The notes under the pieces were generated by a model. It was not told the DNA's origin. It worked only from the letters and a program-made list of their open reading frames with translations, and searched no databases. The position numbers and the translations under genes are program-made. Below are positions 34,249 to 45,051 of a stretch of DNA of 64,000 nt, one piece after another. Location: positions 744,001 to 808,000 of the forward strand of contig CM074764.1 of assembly GCA_037355855.1 (NCBI GenBank), read 5' to 3'. Each line of letters opens with the position of its first letter. Positions within the stretch are counted from its first letter, which is position 1. Source of the DNA: Pseudo-nitzschia pungens (Eukaryota > Bacillariophyta > Bacillariophyceae > Bacillariales > Bacillariaceae).

Positions 34249-34438
34249 CTACGAGTCCGATAACAATTGAGACTGGTCGATTATGAGCCAAAAATTAACC
34301 GAATATTCCCGAATCAAAACCGAACGGAGAACATACCAATGCCAAAAAATCATTCTGTAATAGAGAAATTCCTCTAACCCTTCATAGTGTGCTGTTTTGT
34401 TAGTGGAAATCCCTTGTTCGAGTGCCTTACTAAACTCT
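34249..34438 (+). repeat. Left terminal inverted repeat
   Basis: 190 bp, matching the reverse complement of 38570-38758 except for a block change near 34338-34360 and one or two substitutions. Confidence 0.9.
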
Positions 34439-34514
34439 CTATAAAAATCACATTTTTTGACACCACAGTTCTTCGCATCAAATAACGAGAATACAAGACG
34501 AGAACACGTTGACC

Positions 34515-35660
34515 ATGGTGGTGGATCCGGCAGATACCAGAGCCAAAGCCCGTAGCAAACTGCAACTTAGCAGGGAGTTAGGGCAACAGAGGCAGGAGGG
34601 GCCTCACCCTAAAAGAGGAGGAGCTCAGGGATATCCAGTATGGCGTCGACGAGAGATACTGGAGGATCACGAAGCAGGCTTACCTGTACCTGTTGCGAGA
34701 GCAACACTCTTCCGGTGGAAGAAACAACTTCAACCCCGACGGATGACTGGCAACAAAGACAAGACAGAGCTGGTAGGTGCAGATTTGACGCTCCTTATGC
34801 TCTGTCTCGTTGTTTGGCCACAGGCAACGCTTGACCAGATGGCAATGTTTATTTACAACGAGGGGGGAGGGATCTACAGCAAGCAGCTCCTCTCGCACCG
34901 ATTACAAGAGATGAATGTCACACAAAAGAAAGGCAGCATCGAATCTTACCGGGCTTACACTCCCACCAACAAGAGGAAGGAATGGTTGTTCTGGAACAGA
35001 CCATTGCCATCTGGCGTTGCTGGCATCCCCAGAAAGAGACTTATCGATATCGATGAGTTTGCCATGGAAACACGAAGACTGAATCGCACCAGGGCTTGGA
35101 CAGTTAGATTTCGGAGAGTTCGGAGTATCGGCAACTACGCGAAAGGGCAGAAACTTACAGTGATTATCGCTGTGGAGGCTGGAGATCCCACTGTACCCAA
35201 CAATCTATCCGGCAGCCTCCGGTATCCAAGAAGATGGGTACGGGTGAGTCGAAACCCTGGAACCACAGGGGACGCGTTTGCTTCCTTTGTAGGCAGTATC
35301 TGCTCTTCCTTTGAAGGAGAGCAGCGAGTGCCACAAACAGACGACTGGAGAGTCTTTATGTGGGACAACTTGAGCAGCCACGCTGCTCCCATTGTCTACA
35401 ATACGATTTTCGACAGGGAAGGACCGACGAGATACAATGTTGTCCCCCGGCCTCCCTATCAGCCGAAGTATGGACCGACAGAGTATATCATCTGTCAGTT
35501 AGTCAACTACCTCAAGATCAATACAAGAGGCGAGCTAGATTTGGTGGATCTAGAGCAACAGATCTACAGAGCTGCAGGAGCAATCGGTCCATTCGACGGG
35601 ACCTTTGCTCACTGTGGATACAGCGAGGATGGTACCTACCCCGGCGTTGTAATCCCCTGA
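34515..35660 (+). CDS. DDE transposase, Tc1/mariner-IS630 type (DD38E)
   Basis: 381 residues from the ATG at 34515. The N-terminal third has helix-turn-helix features (YPVWRRREILEDHEAGLP, ATLFRWKKQL). The catalytic core shows the first Asp in LIDIDEFAMETRR, the second in FMWDNLSSHAAP and the Glu in RPPYQPKYGPTEYIICQLVN. I count 38 residues between the second Asp and the Glu. The PPYxPxxxPxE and D-N-x-x-x-H patterns are those of DDE_3/Tc1-mariner transposases. The frame is intact. It would bind the long inverted repeats and cut and paste the element at TA sites. It starts 76 bases inside the left repeat. Confidence 0.88.
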   Translation: MVVDPADTRAKARSKLQLSRELGQQRQEGPHPKRGGAQGYPVWRRREILEDHEAGLPVPVARATLFRWKKQLQPRRMTGNKDKTELVGADLTLLMLCLVVWPQATLDQMAMFIYNEGGGIYSKQLLSHRLQEMNVTQKKGSIESYRAYTPTNKRKEWLFWNRPLPSGVAGIPRKRLIDIDEFAMETRRLNRTRAWTVRFRRVRSIGNYAKGQKLTVIIAVEAGDPTVPNNLSGSLRYPRRWVRVSRNPGTTGDAFASFVGSICSSFEGEQRVPQTDDWRVFMWDNLSSHAAPIVYNTIFDREGPTRYNVVPRPPYQPKYGPTEYIICQLVNYLKINTRGELDLVDLEQQIYRAAGAIGPFDGTFAHCGYSEDGTYPGVVIP

Positions 35661-36402
35661 AGCGCTGAGCGCCATTGTCGATTGTCGCGTCTCCAGCATT
35701 GTCGATTGTTGATTGTCGCGTCTCCACCATGGTCGATTGTCGATTTAGTTGTATTTCTTAGTGGTAGTTTAGTGGGGGATTTGCTTTTGCAGAGTTGCAA
35801 AAACAGAAATAATGAATTAGAGTAGCTCCAGTTTATTTGTAATAGGTTTTCGATTGTACCCAATAGCGCCACCGGCAGAGTCACTCCCATGTCGCTCGCG
35901 TGTCACTCCCACGTCTTAAGTATCGAACACTTGTGGGAATCGATTATATCCATCTCCATTGGCGGATATCGAACATAGGTACAATAGAAAACCTTGGACG
36001 TCCAGATGGTGGGATTGAAGTCGACCTGCGCCGCAAAGTATAGAAGAACTCCTGGGATTGAAGTCGACCGACGCGTCCAAGTATAGAAGAACTGCTGGGA
36101 CTCAGAGGTGTTAGACCTCTCTTTAGCTATTATAGGTCTACGAGTCTGGATAGCGAACATACCGGTACATGAAAGTCCGGAACTGAAAACACGAGTGGAT
36201 CGATCCATTTACAGCTGAATCGATCCACTCCAGCAGCAAGCAGCAGCAAGCAGCAGCTCATAATTTTGCTGCTGGCAACATCTATAAACTACACTATGTC
36301 TCCAGCAAGAGTAACCGGCAACCGGCAACCAACAACCAACCGGCAATGGACAATGGACGCGACAATTTACAGCTAATCATAGATAATTACTAATAATAAA
36401 GT
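35661..36402. other. Non-coding centre of the DNA transposon
   Basis: Holds imperfect tandem blocks: GATTGTCGCGTCTCC units at 35676-35745, and a 55-60 bp unit with TGGGATTGAAGTCGACC at 36007-36090. Ends in an AGCAGCAAGC repeat at 36233-36256. Probably the shared 3' ends of the two convergent genes. Confidence 0.6.
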
Positions 36403-38205
36403 TTATTTCTTCTCTGGAATCTTCTGGCGCTTGCACCAGTCCACCATTTTGGGGAGGCACTCTTCCGGATCTTTCCCGCGCTTGGCAAGATCAATTGCCT
36501 TGCGCTTGATCCGGGAAGCTTCTGCTGAATTATTTTCAGCAGTAAGAGTGTCTCCCAAGTGATCGAGGATCTCCAAGGTGGGCTGGGAGTTCTCCTGGAA
36601 GTCAGCTTTCTCATTGGCTGCTTCGCGCATGGATCGGAGGAAGGGAGGAGTATCAGTCGACAATTCACTTGGTGGAGTACTATCAGTCGACAATTCACTT
36701 GGTGGAGTACCCAACAATTTACTGGCGCCATCAGCTCCATCGATGCTGATTGGTTGGACACGAGATCCGATCCCTCCGGTGGATTTGATTGGAGAGAGCG
36801 GAAGGGGGTTCGCCGTATTGCTGTTTCGGAGAAACCTGGTCTGATCCATTGGATGTTCCTGGAGTCTGTTCCTGAAGAATCTGGAGTCTCCGGTGGGATC
36901 CAGAGTGACACCCCTCTTCTCTGCCCGGAGCTGATCGATAGTCTTCCCATCCTTGGTGGTAGTCTCCAGTGGACCCATATCTTCCTGAAGTTTCTTTCTC
37001 GCTTCTGCATTTGCGAAAATGGGATCGGATAGAACTTCATGGAAGGTACTGGAATGGGCGTCTCTGGCTATCTGTTCCTTTGACGCCGTTGGATTTTCCA
37101 GGTACACCTCCTTGACTTTTGAGGCGTATATATCTTCGAGGCGGTAGAGCAATGCTCTCCCATTGGTAGGGGGACGAGACTCTTTCTCCTTTGGATCCAC
37201 CGAATCAGCAATAGCCTTCCTTTCCGATTCGCAAAAGACAATGCTACAGTCACAGGCACAAATGCAACAATCCACACATACACCCCTGGCGTTGAGGTTG
37301 GCAGAGTTTTTGCAATGAGAACAATTGCCTCCATTCGGCATGTCCATGCAATTGATCTTGAAACAGAAGCAACCGATCTCCCGACTCTTGATCTTCCCCT
37401 TCCAGGGCTTCTTTTCTTGTTGCTGCCGAGATACAGAATAAGCGGCGTACCGACGCTTCTTCTTTTGGTACTCGTCCTCCACTTGCTGGTTGATTTCCTC
37501 GATTTCTTTTTTGCTCTGGAGATGCATGGTGTTGAAATGCTTGCAGTTGGGACAAGGCATGGAAAGCAGGAGAAATCTGTCAAACTCGATGTCTTCCTGG
37601 GGTCTAACGCCATCAGATTTCTTGGCCTTTGCAATCTTCTTCTTGGCTTCGGCGCGAAGAAGGACTTCCTTCTTGGCGCGTTCCTTGTCCAGTTCAGTGG
37701 AGAATTTGTTCAGGAGATCATCAAACATGGCAATTGCAGGAATCTTGTTTCTGGTGGATCGATTGCACGCAACAAAAGATTGGTAGGATTCGTAGGCTTG
37801 AACAATGCCAACAAGCTCTTCTGCCATGTAGTCACTGGTCCAGACTTTGGGAGAGCACTTGCTCGCTTTCCCTTTGGTGATTTTCAAATCCTGCTGAATT
37901 TTAAGCAGGGACTTTTTTGCGTCATTCTCTGTAAGACGCGAGAGATCGGCTTCCAAAAACGCAACAATCAAGCTCTGTTTTGCTGGCTTGGTGAAGGGTT
38001 TGCGCTTTTTCAAAAGCTCTTCCAATCCAGCAAAAGGTGGATCGGGAGCAACTGTTTCGATGCTGAGCAAACCACTATCATCAGAGTCCGTATCGAGGTC
38101 TTCCAGGCGTTCCTGGCGTTCCTTGACAGTGAGCTTGCGAGGGGCAGGTTTGGAGGCAGATTTCTTGCTGAGAGCCAAAGGGGCCTTTTTGATGAAGATA
38201 GACAT
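36403..38205 (-). CDS. Accessory cysteine-rich protein of the DNA transposon
   Basis: 600 residues, intact, ATG start. Lys/Ala-rich helical N-terminal region with a probable coiled coil at about 165-200 (ELDKERAKKEVLLRAEAKKK). A CPNC pair lies at about 216-219, and a dense cysteine cluster at about 278-328 (GCFCFKINCM, CSHCKN, GVCVDCCICACDC), with spacing that could bind several zinc ions. The C-terminal third is Ser/Pro-rich and contains a 27 bp duplication encoding PPSELSTD twice (36650-36712). I recognise no family. Because it lies inside the inverted repeats it is part of the element. A role in DNA binding, targeting or regulating the transposase is inference only. It is unlike any standard mariner gene. 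Confidence 0.82.
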   Translation of the reverse strand: MSIFIKKAPLALSKKSASKPAPRKLTVKERQERLEDLDTDSDDSGLLSIETVAPDPPFAGLEELLKKRKPFTKPAKQSLIVAFLEADLSRLTENDAKKSLLKIQQDLKITKGKASKCSPKVWTSDYMAEELVGIVQAYESYQSFVACNRSTRNKIPAIAMFDDLLNKFSTELDKERAKKEVLLRAEAKKKIAKAKKSDGVRPQEDIEFDRFLLLSMPCPNCKHFNTMHLQSKKEIEEINQQVEDEYQKKKRRYAAYSVSRQQQEKKPWKGKIKSREIGCFCFKINCMDMPNGGNCSHCKNSANLNARGVCVDCCICACDCSIVFCESERKAIADSVDPKEKESRPPTNGRALLYRLEDIYASKVKEVYLENPTASKEQIARDAHSSTFHEVLSDPIFANAEARKKLQEDMGPLETTTKDGKTIDQLRAEKRGVTLDPTGDSRFFRNRLQEHPMDQTRFLRNSNTANPLPLSPIKSTGGIGSRVQPISIDGADGASKLLGTPPSELSTDSTPPSELSTDTPPFLRSMREAANEKADFQENSQPTLEILDHLGDTLTAENNSAEASRIKRKAIDLAKRGKDPEECLPKMVDWCKRQKIPEKK

Positions 38206-38569
38206 GGTTTCAGAGCTAATTTGGAGGAGATTTCAGTGCAGTTGCAGGGGATTGTTCCAAGGTAAGTACTTTCAATCGATCAGACTGAATACTGTGGTAC
38301 CGGTAGATTGTCGTGTCTCCGGGGATCGATCGATCGATCGATCCATTTCCCCTCCGCTGCTTTCCCCTCTGCTGAATTCCTCTCACCTCTGCTGCTCTCT
38401 CTCAACCAATGATCCAAGATCAACCCCCCCCCATCCAAGACTGTGGCAATAGTCTGCAAGTGTGATACCATCTTGCTCTCGATTGCTGTTGTTGTGGATA
38501 GAGCCACATTTTCGAAGGCCGATGCACGGAAAAAGAACTTTTGCGAACACCAAAAATAGACGATTTTAA
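38206..38569. other. Promoter side of the accessory gene
   Basis: Pyrimidine-rich with a (GATC)n run at 38324-38341. No gene. Confidence 0.5.
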
Positions 38570-38758
38570 AGAGTTTAGTAAGGCACTCGAACAAGGGATT
38601 TCCACTAACAAAACAGCACACTATGAAGGGTTAGAGGAATTTGTCTATTACAGAATAATTTTTATTTTTGGTATGTTCTCCGTTCGGTTTTGATTCGGGA
38701 ATATTCGGTTAATTTTTGGCTCATAATCGACCAGTCTCAATTGTTATCGGACTCGTAG
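38570..38758 (-). repeat. Right terminal inverted repeat
   Basis: 189 bp, the reverse complement of the left repeat. Confidence 0.9.
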
Positions 38759-39260
38759 TAGTACAAAAAATGCAAAAAACAGACCAATACAACTTCTTGT
38801 TGTTCCCACGAATAAAAACAGCGTGATGCAGCGCATTTGGATTTTTTTGGGCGAGCATTTCTGTTTGTTGTGGAAGATCCAAGTTGCTTCCGGAAATTCA
38901 TCAGATGATTTGTTCGTTTTTACGGAGAAATGCACATCACGAGAAATGCACTTCGCGATCTTCGCCTCTCTCAAAATAATGGGAACACTTCTTCCCAGTA
39001 AGAGCCGTTACTCCACAACATTTTTTCAAAAAATAAGAATTATAGTGAATGTTGATATCGGGTATTGAATGGATAGGATTGTCCCAGAAGCACTTATCAA
39101 TGGATGAAACATACCGGTACCGGTATTAATGTCTATTCGCCTGAATTGATGGTTGAATCAAGTGCCACAGCTTGATTTCTACATTAAGCAGTAGAAAGTG
39201 TTTACTATTGTAATGAGAACGTGAATACGCATTGCCTTCGATCAACTTCTTCTATCGATA
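38759..39260. other. Intergenic upstream of the first DUF6824 gene
   Basis: AT-rich; ACCGGTACCGGTA palindromic word at about 39112-39125. No gene supported. Confidence 0.5.
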
Positions 39261-40742
39261 ATGAGTATGCAAACTGACCCGGTGCTGGCATTGGCTGTGG
39301 AACAGCCTTCATCGTCCGAAACAATCATGCCTTCCGTTTCAACAACCCGAAACAAGCACATTCTAGCCACAAATTTGATTTCTCATCCGTCGTCCCCTCG
39401 TAGCACACTCGACAACCCAGCAAACAGAACACTCGAGGAGTCTGACCGGGAGAAAATTCCAGACACGCGTAACGCAAAGAGTAATGCATTCACCCAAAGA
39501 AATGCGCAAGAAAGCAAATCAGCTGATTCCGAGAAGGGTATTCTGTTTGGACGAGGGTGAGCAGATGACGGGATCGTCAACAACTGAGAAAAGGTTAGTT
39601 GGCTGAGATGCAATGCTCATTTTTTTGTTCCCAATCCTTTTGTTTTCAGCTCTTCGATCCAGGAGCGACCTCAGAACATTCATTTCCGACGCGTTGTCGA
39701 TGCCTTCAAGAGGGAGTACAAGTCTGCTAGTCAATCAAAACGCACTAAAGTTGTCTGCAAAGTTATTGAATTGCTGCGGCAAGATGGGTATTCTTTTCTG
39801 AAACCGCATCCTCCAGCGAATTGGGGTGGCGTTGACGAAAGCAACCAAAACTGTGGGTTTGATAATGCCATTGTCGTCGAGGAGCAGAATTCATGGACAT
39901 TAGCTTCCACTTTGGAGGTCCAAAACGAGGTGACTCAATTGTTAAGAAGATTTACGAGTCGGCGTTCCGGCAATGGTTCTTCGGATGGCGTTCATGGGAT
40001 CAGGGAACGCAAACAAGAACAACGTCAAGCGGTCGATCTCAACATCGTGAATGGATTCAAAGCACCAGTGCCAGCAATCGGCACGCTTCAACATCAAAAC
40101 TCCCACCAAGTGTGCTTATCTACTCAATCTTTGATGCAACATCACCAGCAGGTTCCTCAGCAAAATGCGGCGAGACCTTCTCCATGGATTATACCACATC
40201 TGCCATTGCTTCATGATCAACTAAACCTTTCCGCCGTTCAGCTGGAAGAAACTTCGGAGCAAGCAAGCCATCTTTTGCAGATGCACCGGAACACGGATTT
40301 TTTGCCGGAGCCCAGTGGTAGTGTTTTGCGCAAGGATAGGCTGCTGTGGTCAAAGGGTTCCAAGTCAATATCCCTGTTAGAAGGCATGGATAGCAAAATC
40401 ATCCCCACAACGTCGTACTCCTTGATTCCTGCGATCGAAGACCAAACCTTTGGAAAGGATGCCCATGCAGAGCCATCACAAGCGCCCAGAAACGACGATC
40501 ATCTCGAGGAGATGGGATCCAAGACGATTGGATACACCCATCAAAAAGTGGGCCACGTCACGATTGTCCGCCCCATCGTTTTGCTCCCGAACGCCAATAG
40601 AGTACCTTCTAATTCCGCCCGATGGAGCAACGACGAGAGAACCGCGAAAGACGACCAAAGTCTGATGGGCGCTACGACGCAAGGGGAAAAAGTCCACAGC
40701 GGGTTCAATCGGTGCGTCGATCACGCGCTCGGAATCGATTAG
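39261..40742 (+). CDS. DUF6824 domain protein, two exons (putative nuclear regulator)
   Basis: Exons 39261-39556 and 39650-40742 with a 93 bp intron (GTGAGC donor, TGTTTTCAG acceptor, phase 2); 462 residues. The splice falls inside the diagnostic core: KGILFGRG is joined to SSIQERPQNIHFRRVVDAF, then REYKSASQSKRTKVCKVIEL and DGYSFLKP. This I/V-L/C-FGRG...N..FR..V...Y...K..K......G.RF.. pattern is the DUF6824 domain, greatly expanded in diatoms. The biochemical role is unknown; a transcription-related role is often guessed. The rest is Gln/Ser-rich and disordered. A second gene of the family lies at 49323. Without splicing the protein would end just after FGRG. Confidence 0.88.
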
Positions 40743-41244
40743 CAATAATAAAAAAACGGCGAGACGAGACCGGTCGCGCAAAGGGGGGGGGGAGGGAGGA
40801 CATTGCAAGATTGATTCGCAACGACCAACACATCGCAACACCATCCAACAAATCATTCCGTTTGCGTTTTTCATCCGAGGAATTCCTAGCGGCGTGATTT
40901 TGCGCACGCGTACGCGTACGTGCCGGTCTGCGTGTCGATCTCGAAAAGTATCTTACTTCCGGAGACGAGAGTTTTCAACCAATTCGGATGGCAAACGTTG
41001 CGGTCCTAATCAAGAAGCGACGTTTATCTGCAGCACAACTCAACTATCGGCGAGGGAGATTCGAGCATTTCCGTTGATGTCAACACGGAACAAACAACCT
41101 ACAGCTCAAGGAATGCTTCGATACTTATCGACCACGGACAAGGCCGGGTCATGGCGTGGACTCGCATCGGTCGGTTGGGCGCATCACCACCAAGTTGCTG
41201 TGGGTATGAATAATAAAAATCTATGGTTTATATCTAGTAAGCTC
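40743..41244. other. Convergent intergenic gap
   Basis: Contains a G-run (40781-40799) and an ACGCGTACGCGTACG alternating purine-pyrimidine tract at about 40906-40920. No gene supported; presumably two 3' UTRs. Confidence 0.45.
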
Positions 41245-42971
41245 TTAGAACTGCTCTCTCCAACTCTTGCCGAGGCGTCGCTGGTTCCAATATCCATCGG
41301 TGGAAGTGAATCTTCCGGGCTGTATACCGTGGACGGTCATGCCATTGATACCTCCCCACGCCAATCCCAAATCGTACAACGACGGATTGTTGTTGACGAG
41401 TTCTATCAAGAGTCTCGCCGCTGCTTCGTCGATCGAGAATTCTTGCAGGTACAGACCCATTGAAAACCCGTAGTGCCGCTTGTAATCTGCAAGGGTTCTC
41501 ATTACATTTCCCATGTCGCTGTTGTTTGAGGATGACATAATGATGGAGTCATCATCGACATTCTTCTCACGAAAGACACTGGTCTTCTGAACTTTTTCAT
41601 TGCCGAAAAAGTTTTCGTATGGTGCATTGTCAAAACATCCTGTTGTTTCCATTCCACTGCACGCATATCCATAGGATTGAATCCTGTAACCATCTTCGAT
41701 CACGCAAGGATCAAAGGTTGAGTAGTACCCACAAACACACATATCGAAGAAAAAACCAAGCAATGATTTGACAGTGGACGACCGAGCCGAGTCCAATATC
41801 AGCGAGCCTCCATTGAAGAAGACGTAGTCCCCGGGTTGCACCAGTCCCTCGTCACATGCCGCTTGAAGATCTCCCGCGGAATGGACCATTAATATCTCCT
41901 TTGTTGCGTTTGCGATGGAATGTGTGATGCCATAGGCATTGTAGTAGTCATTACTACAAACTCCACGGATGTCCGATATTTCAAAGGATGCGATGCCCAC
42001 CACCCGGATCCCAGCTGCTTGTAGAGACTGAAGAATAAGACTCAACACGCGTTTCGGCACGTGCCTCGACTTCAAATCGAGAAGAATCCCTATCGGTTGC
42101 TTGGTGTTGGTGATTCGTTCGATCAACGCGACCGATTCCGCTATGGACGTATCGAGGCAACATTTGGGAGAACATGTGCAATGAAAACTGCTGTCGTCTT
42201 CGGTAGCATCGTCATGAACGTCCGTGTGATTCGCGGCGGAAGCAAACGGATCATCGTCTTCTTCGCGTCCAGTTAGTGGCAACAACGCGGCATTCTCGTC
42301 CGGAGCTCGGTCATCGTCGTCGTCGTCGTAAAAATTGTGAGAATCTCTGTCCGTCCTCGTGTTCGCGAAGTGATTTTCCTTGTTACTGCAATCGCTTTGG
42401 GTTGATTTGTGCGAGCCAGCTGGTTGTGGATCCATGCCGAGCCGCAAAGATTCTGCAAAGACCGCCATCCACTGACGGGCATACATTCCTCCTCCAAGGG
42501 TCCGTCTCGTCCGCTGGACTCGGGAATAGTTCCAGTCTTTTAGGACACCAGCTTGTTCGGTGATCAGCTGTAGAACATTGCCATGGGCGATCAAGAGCCG
42601 GTCGGTCAATTCCTGGTTCCTCCGTTTCAGTTCTTGATCTAGGTATTGCAATACAGGATCATTGGGGTCTGGGTGCTCGCCTCCGTCTCCCTCAATACTA
42701 TTCAGATCGCTTGGATCGAGTTCAAGATCGTCACAACAATCGTCAGCTTGAGCCTTGTCGGAAAAGCAATCGCCACAAATAGTGGTATCTCTCGCACAAA
42801 GATTGCTCGTGATTGTATTCATTTGATTGTCCTGGTCTGCTAGAAGGGCAACGGCTTCCGTGTTTTCGTTCTCATCGTCTCGGTGCTGATCACAGTATGC
42901 ACAGCAATCGTTGTTGTTTCTATCGCATTTATCTATGGCAGGAGTTGCCACACCGAGGTTGTTTTTAACAC

Positions 42972-43002
<31 letters not shown>

Positions 43003-45051
43003 CATCTTCTTCTTTTTGGATTGTATGTATCGATCCTTCGCATTCAAGACTGCCTCGACCCGCCGGACCAATTGCGGATCTACGAAAATGTCCCACTCGA
43101 GATTTGGGATTTCTACCTTTCCTTCTCCGAGCATCTTCCAATTGCTATTGGGACTCGTTTTCTTGTCCTTCGTGCCGGTTGGAATGGTCTCTGGGAGGCC
43201 CATATGCGGCTGATTTTGGTAGAAATGGTCAATGATCGTTCCGGTGTTGCTCGTGCCGTTAGGATTCTCTGGAATCAAGACTGGCTCGCTGCTGTAATCA
43301 TCATTCTTGAACAATCCCATCCGTTCTTGGTACAAGGTGTCGTAGACCCCACCGCCGGCGCCTCCGAGAAGTCCCAATTTTTGGTGTCGATCTTGCTTTT
43401 CGGTTTCTTCCGGGACCTCCTCTTTTTGCATCTGCATGTCCATCACGAATCCGTACGCAGCCACCACGGGATTGTTCTCCGCCCAGTGAATGAGTTTGGA
43501 AGCATCTGCCGAAGATCTCCCCAGATACTGTCCGACGTAATACCCGCCACCGAGGCGTCGGCTGATTTCGACGTATACATCCGGCAAGAGCTCTCGCAGA
43601 ATTTTGACCCATCGCTTATCGGCCAAGAAAAAAGGCGCAGCGCCAAAGAATCCACCGTGGGCGTACGGCACGTTGTGAATTCTAGGAATCGAGACGGCAT
43701 CGTGAGCAATAGAGGTTCGTTGGTAATGCGCGTTGTTCTGGTGGGATTGTTCCCGGGGTTGCGTTCGGCGTGGAGCATCGTCCTCGGAGAACGAGGACGC
43801 TTGTCGAAGACGAGGAATCATAGCAGTCCTCTGTGGGAGCAACGGATCTAGCATCATAGTCACTGCTTGCCTTCTCCGGTTTGGATGTGTTCGACCTGGT
43901 GTTGGGACTGAGTCTGTTGGAGGACGACGATGGTCTCAGGCCGGGTTTCCTCGGTGAAAGGCTCGAGTGATGGCGCTCGAATCGGTCGCTCGCTCGTTTC
44001 AACTTTTTCTTGTGACGCTTCCGCTTGTAGTTGGAAACCATCTGACTTGTCCAGGAGTATCGCTTGCTGGTATTTCCATTTCCCGTGGTGTCATGGTCGG
44101 AGAGGGAAAGCAGTGACGAGGGATGTTTGTCGGTTTCCAGGACCGCGGCCCGCCGCCTCCGACCCTCCTCGCAGGTCATGTATTCCTTCGAGCCGTACGC
44201 GTGCCGAAACCAGACCCTCCGACGATTTCGAATGACACGAAAGGCAGCGATTGCGGCCACGGCCCCAAGGATGGCGTGGGTGGTGGGCGATACCTAATAC
44301 CGCCTCGATGGCATGCTCCAGATCCCCTTCTAGCGTGTGTGTGTGAGTCGGAGTCTGCGAAGTGTTGGTGTTGCTTGCAGCCCACCGATCAACATTATCT
44401 ATAGCATTAGCATTCGTTGTGAGGGTGTAAACTGTTTGTTCCAGGATGTACTTGCTAGCGTGCTCGACTATGTAAAAGACCAGACAGGGCAACAAGAGGT
44501 GACCAATGGTGATCGAAGTCAGGTGCGTCCAGCCCAGCAAGGTATCTTCTAGAGCGAGCTGGATCTCGATCGGGAGAGCGTGAAAGTCGAAATTTTCAAT
44601 GTTCATGTTCATGTTCATGTTCATGTTCATGTTGACACTTATATCAATGTGCGGAAAGGTTGATCCCGCCTGCTTCCTTTCGAGGTGTCTCTGGGAGTTC
44701 TTAAAGTGTTCGGCCTGGTCCTTGTTTTGTTGGAGGAAGGGATTGTCGTTGTCGTTGCTTCATCATCAGGGGTTGCTTCTCTTCGTCCTCTTCGCTGCTG
44801 CTTCCGCCACCGCTGCACACTCGATCGAACGAGGAAGCCATGGCCGCGGACGCCTTGGCCGCCGCGGTGGAGAGCGAGAACTCCGGCGCCAATCCTCGGT
44901 CCATTTCCGCAAAGGTTCGCCTCTTTCGCGGGTTCGTCGGTGATGGAGAATAATCGGTCAGCTCTATGGTTTGAGTCGTAGTAGGGTTGTTGCGACAGGA
45001 TTTCGGTTTCGGTTTCGGTTTCAAATACGAATTGTCTCGCCTTCGTATCAT
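41245..45051 (-). CDS. Large multi-domain membrane protein of unknown function, three apparent frameshifts
   Basis: Read as one gene from the ATG at 45051; about 1267 residues if one base is skipped at each of three points (about 44735-44770, the GG at 44293-44294, and 43770-43860). Segment 1: polar N-terminus. Segment 2: a hydrophobic helix (LTSITIGHLLLPCLVFYIVE) after an (MN)n repeat. Segment 3: a second helix (HAILGAVAAIAAFRVIRNRR) and a basic Ser-rich linker. Segment 4 (to 41245) is 872 codons open: HNVPYAHGGFFGAAPFFLAD, poly-Asn, an acidic Cys-containing linker, then a likely globular end with PIGILLDLKSRHVPKRVLSL, VQPGDYVFFNGGSLIL and LYDLGLAWGGINGM. I recognise no family. Two genes rather than one cannot be excluded, but the overlap of protein-like frames at each break favours one. 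Confidence 0.7.

Larger units (their letters stand above)
34249..38758. mobile_element. TA-flanked DNA transposon with 190 bp inverted repeats and two genes (Tc1/mariner-IS630 superfamily)
   Basis: The ends are inverted repeats, left 34249-34438 and right 38570-38758, identical apart from a small block near 34338-34360 and scattered changes. The outermost bases are CTACGAGTCC...GGACTCGTAG, and TA dinucleotides lie directly outside (34247-34248 and 38759-38760), as expected for TA target duplication. (A shift by three bases, with TA inside, is equally possible.) The 4.5 kb interior has a DDE transposase gene on the plus strand and a 600-residue cysteine-rich protein gene on the minus strand, converging on a 0.74 kb non-coding centre. 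Long, nearly identical inverted repeats and intact genes suggest recent activity. Confidence 0.88.

Noticed and set aside
40894..41463. Plus-strand frame of 189 residues
   Set aside because: Begins in low-complexity CGTACG repeat and overlaps the end of the large membrane protein on the other strand; composition is not protein-like.
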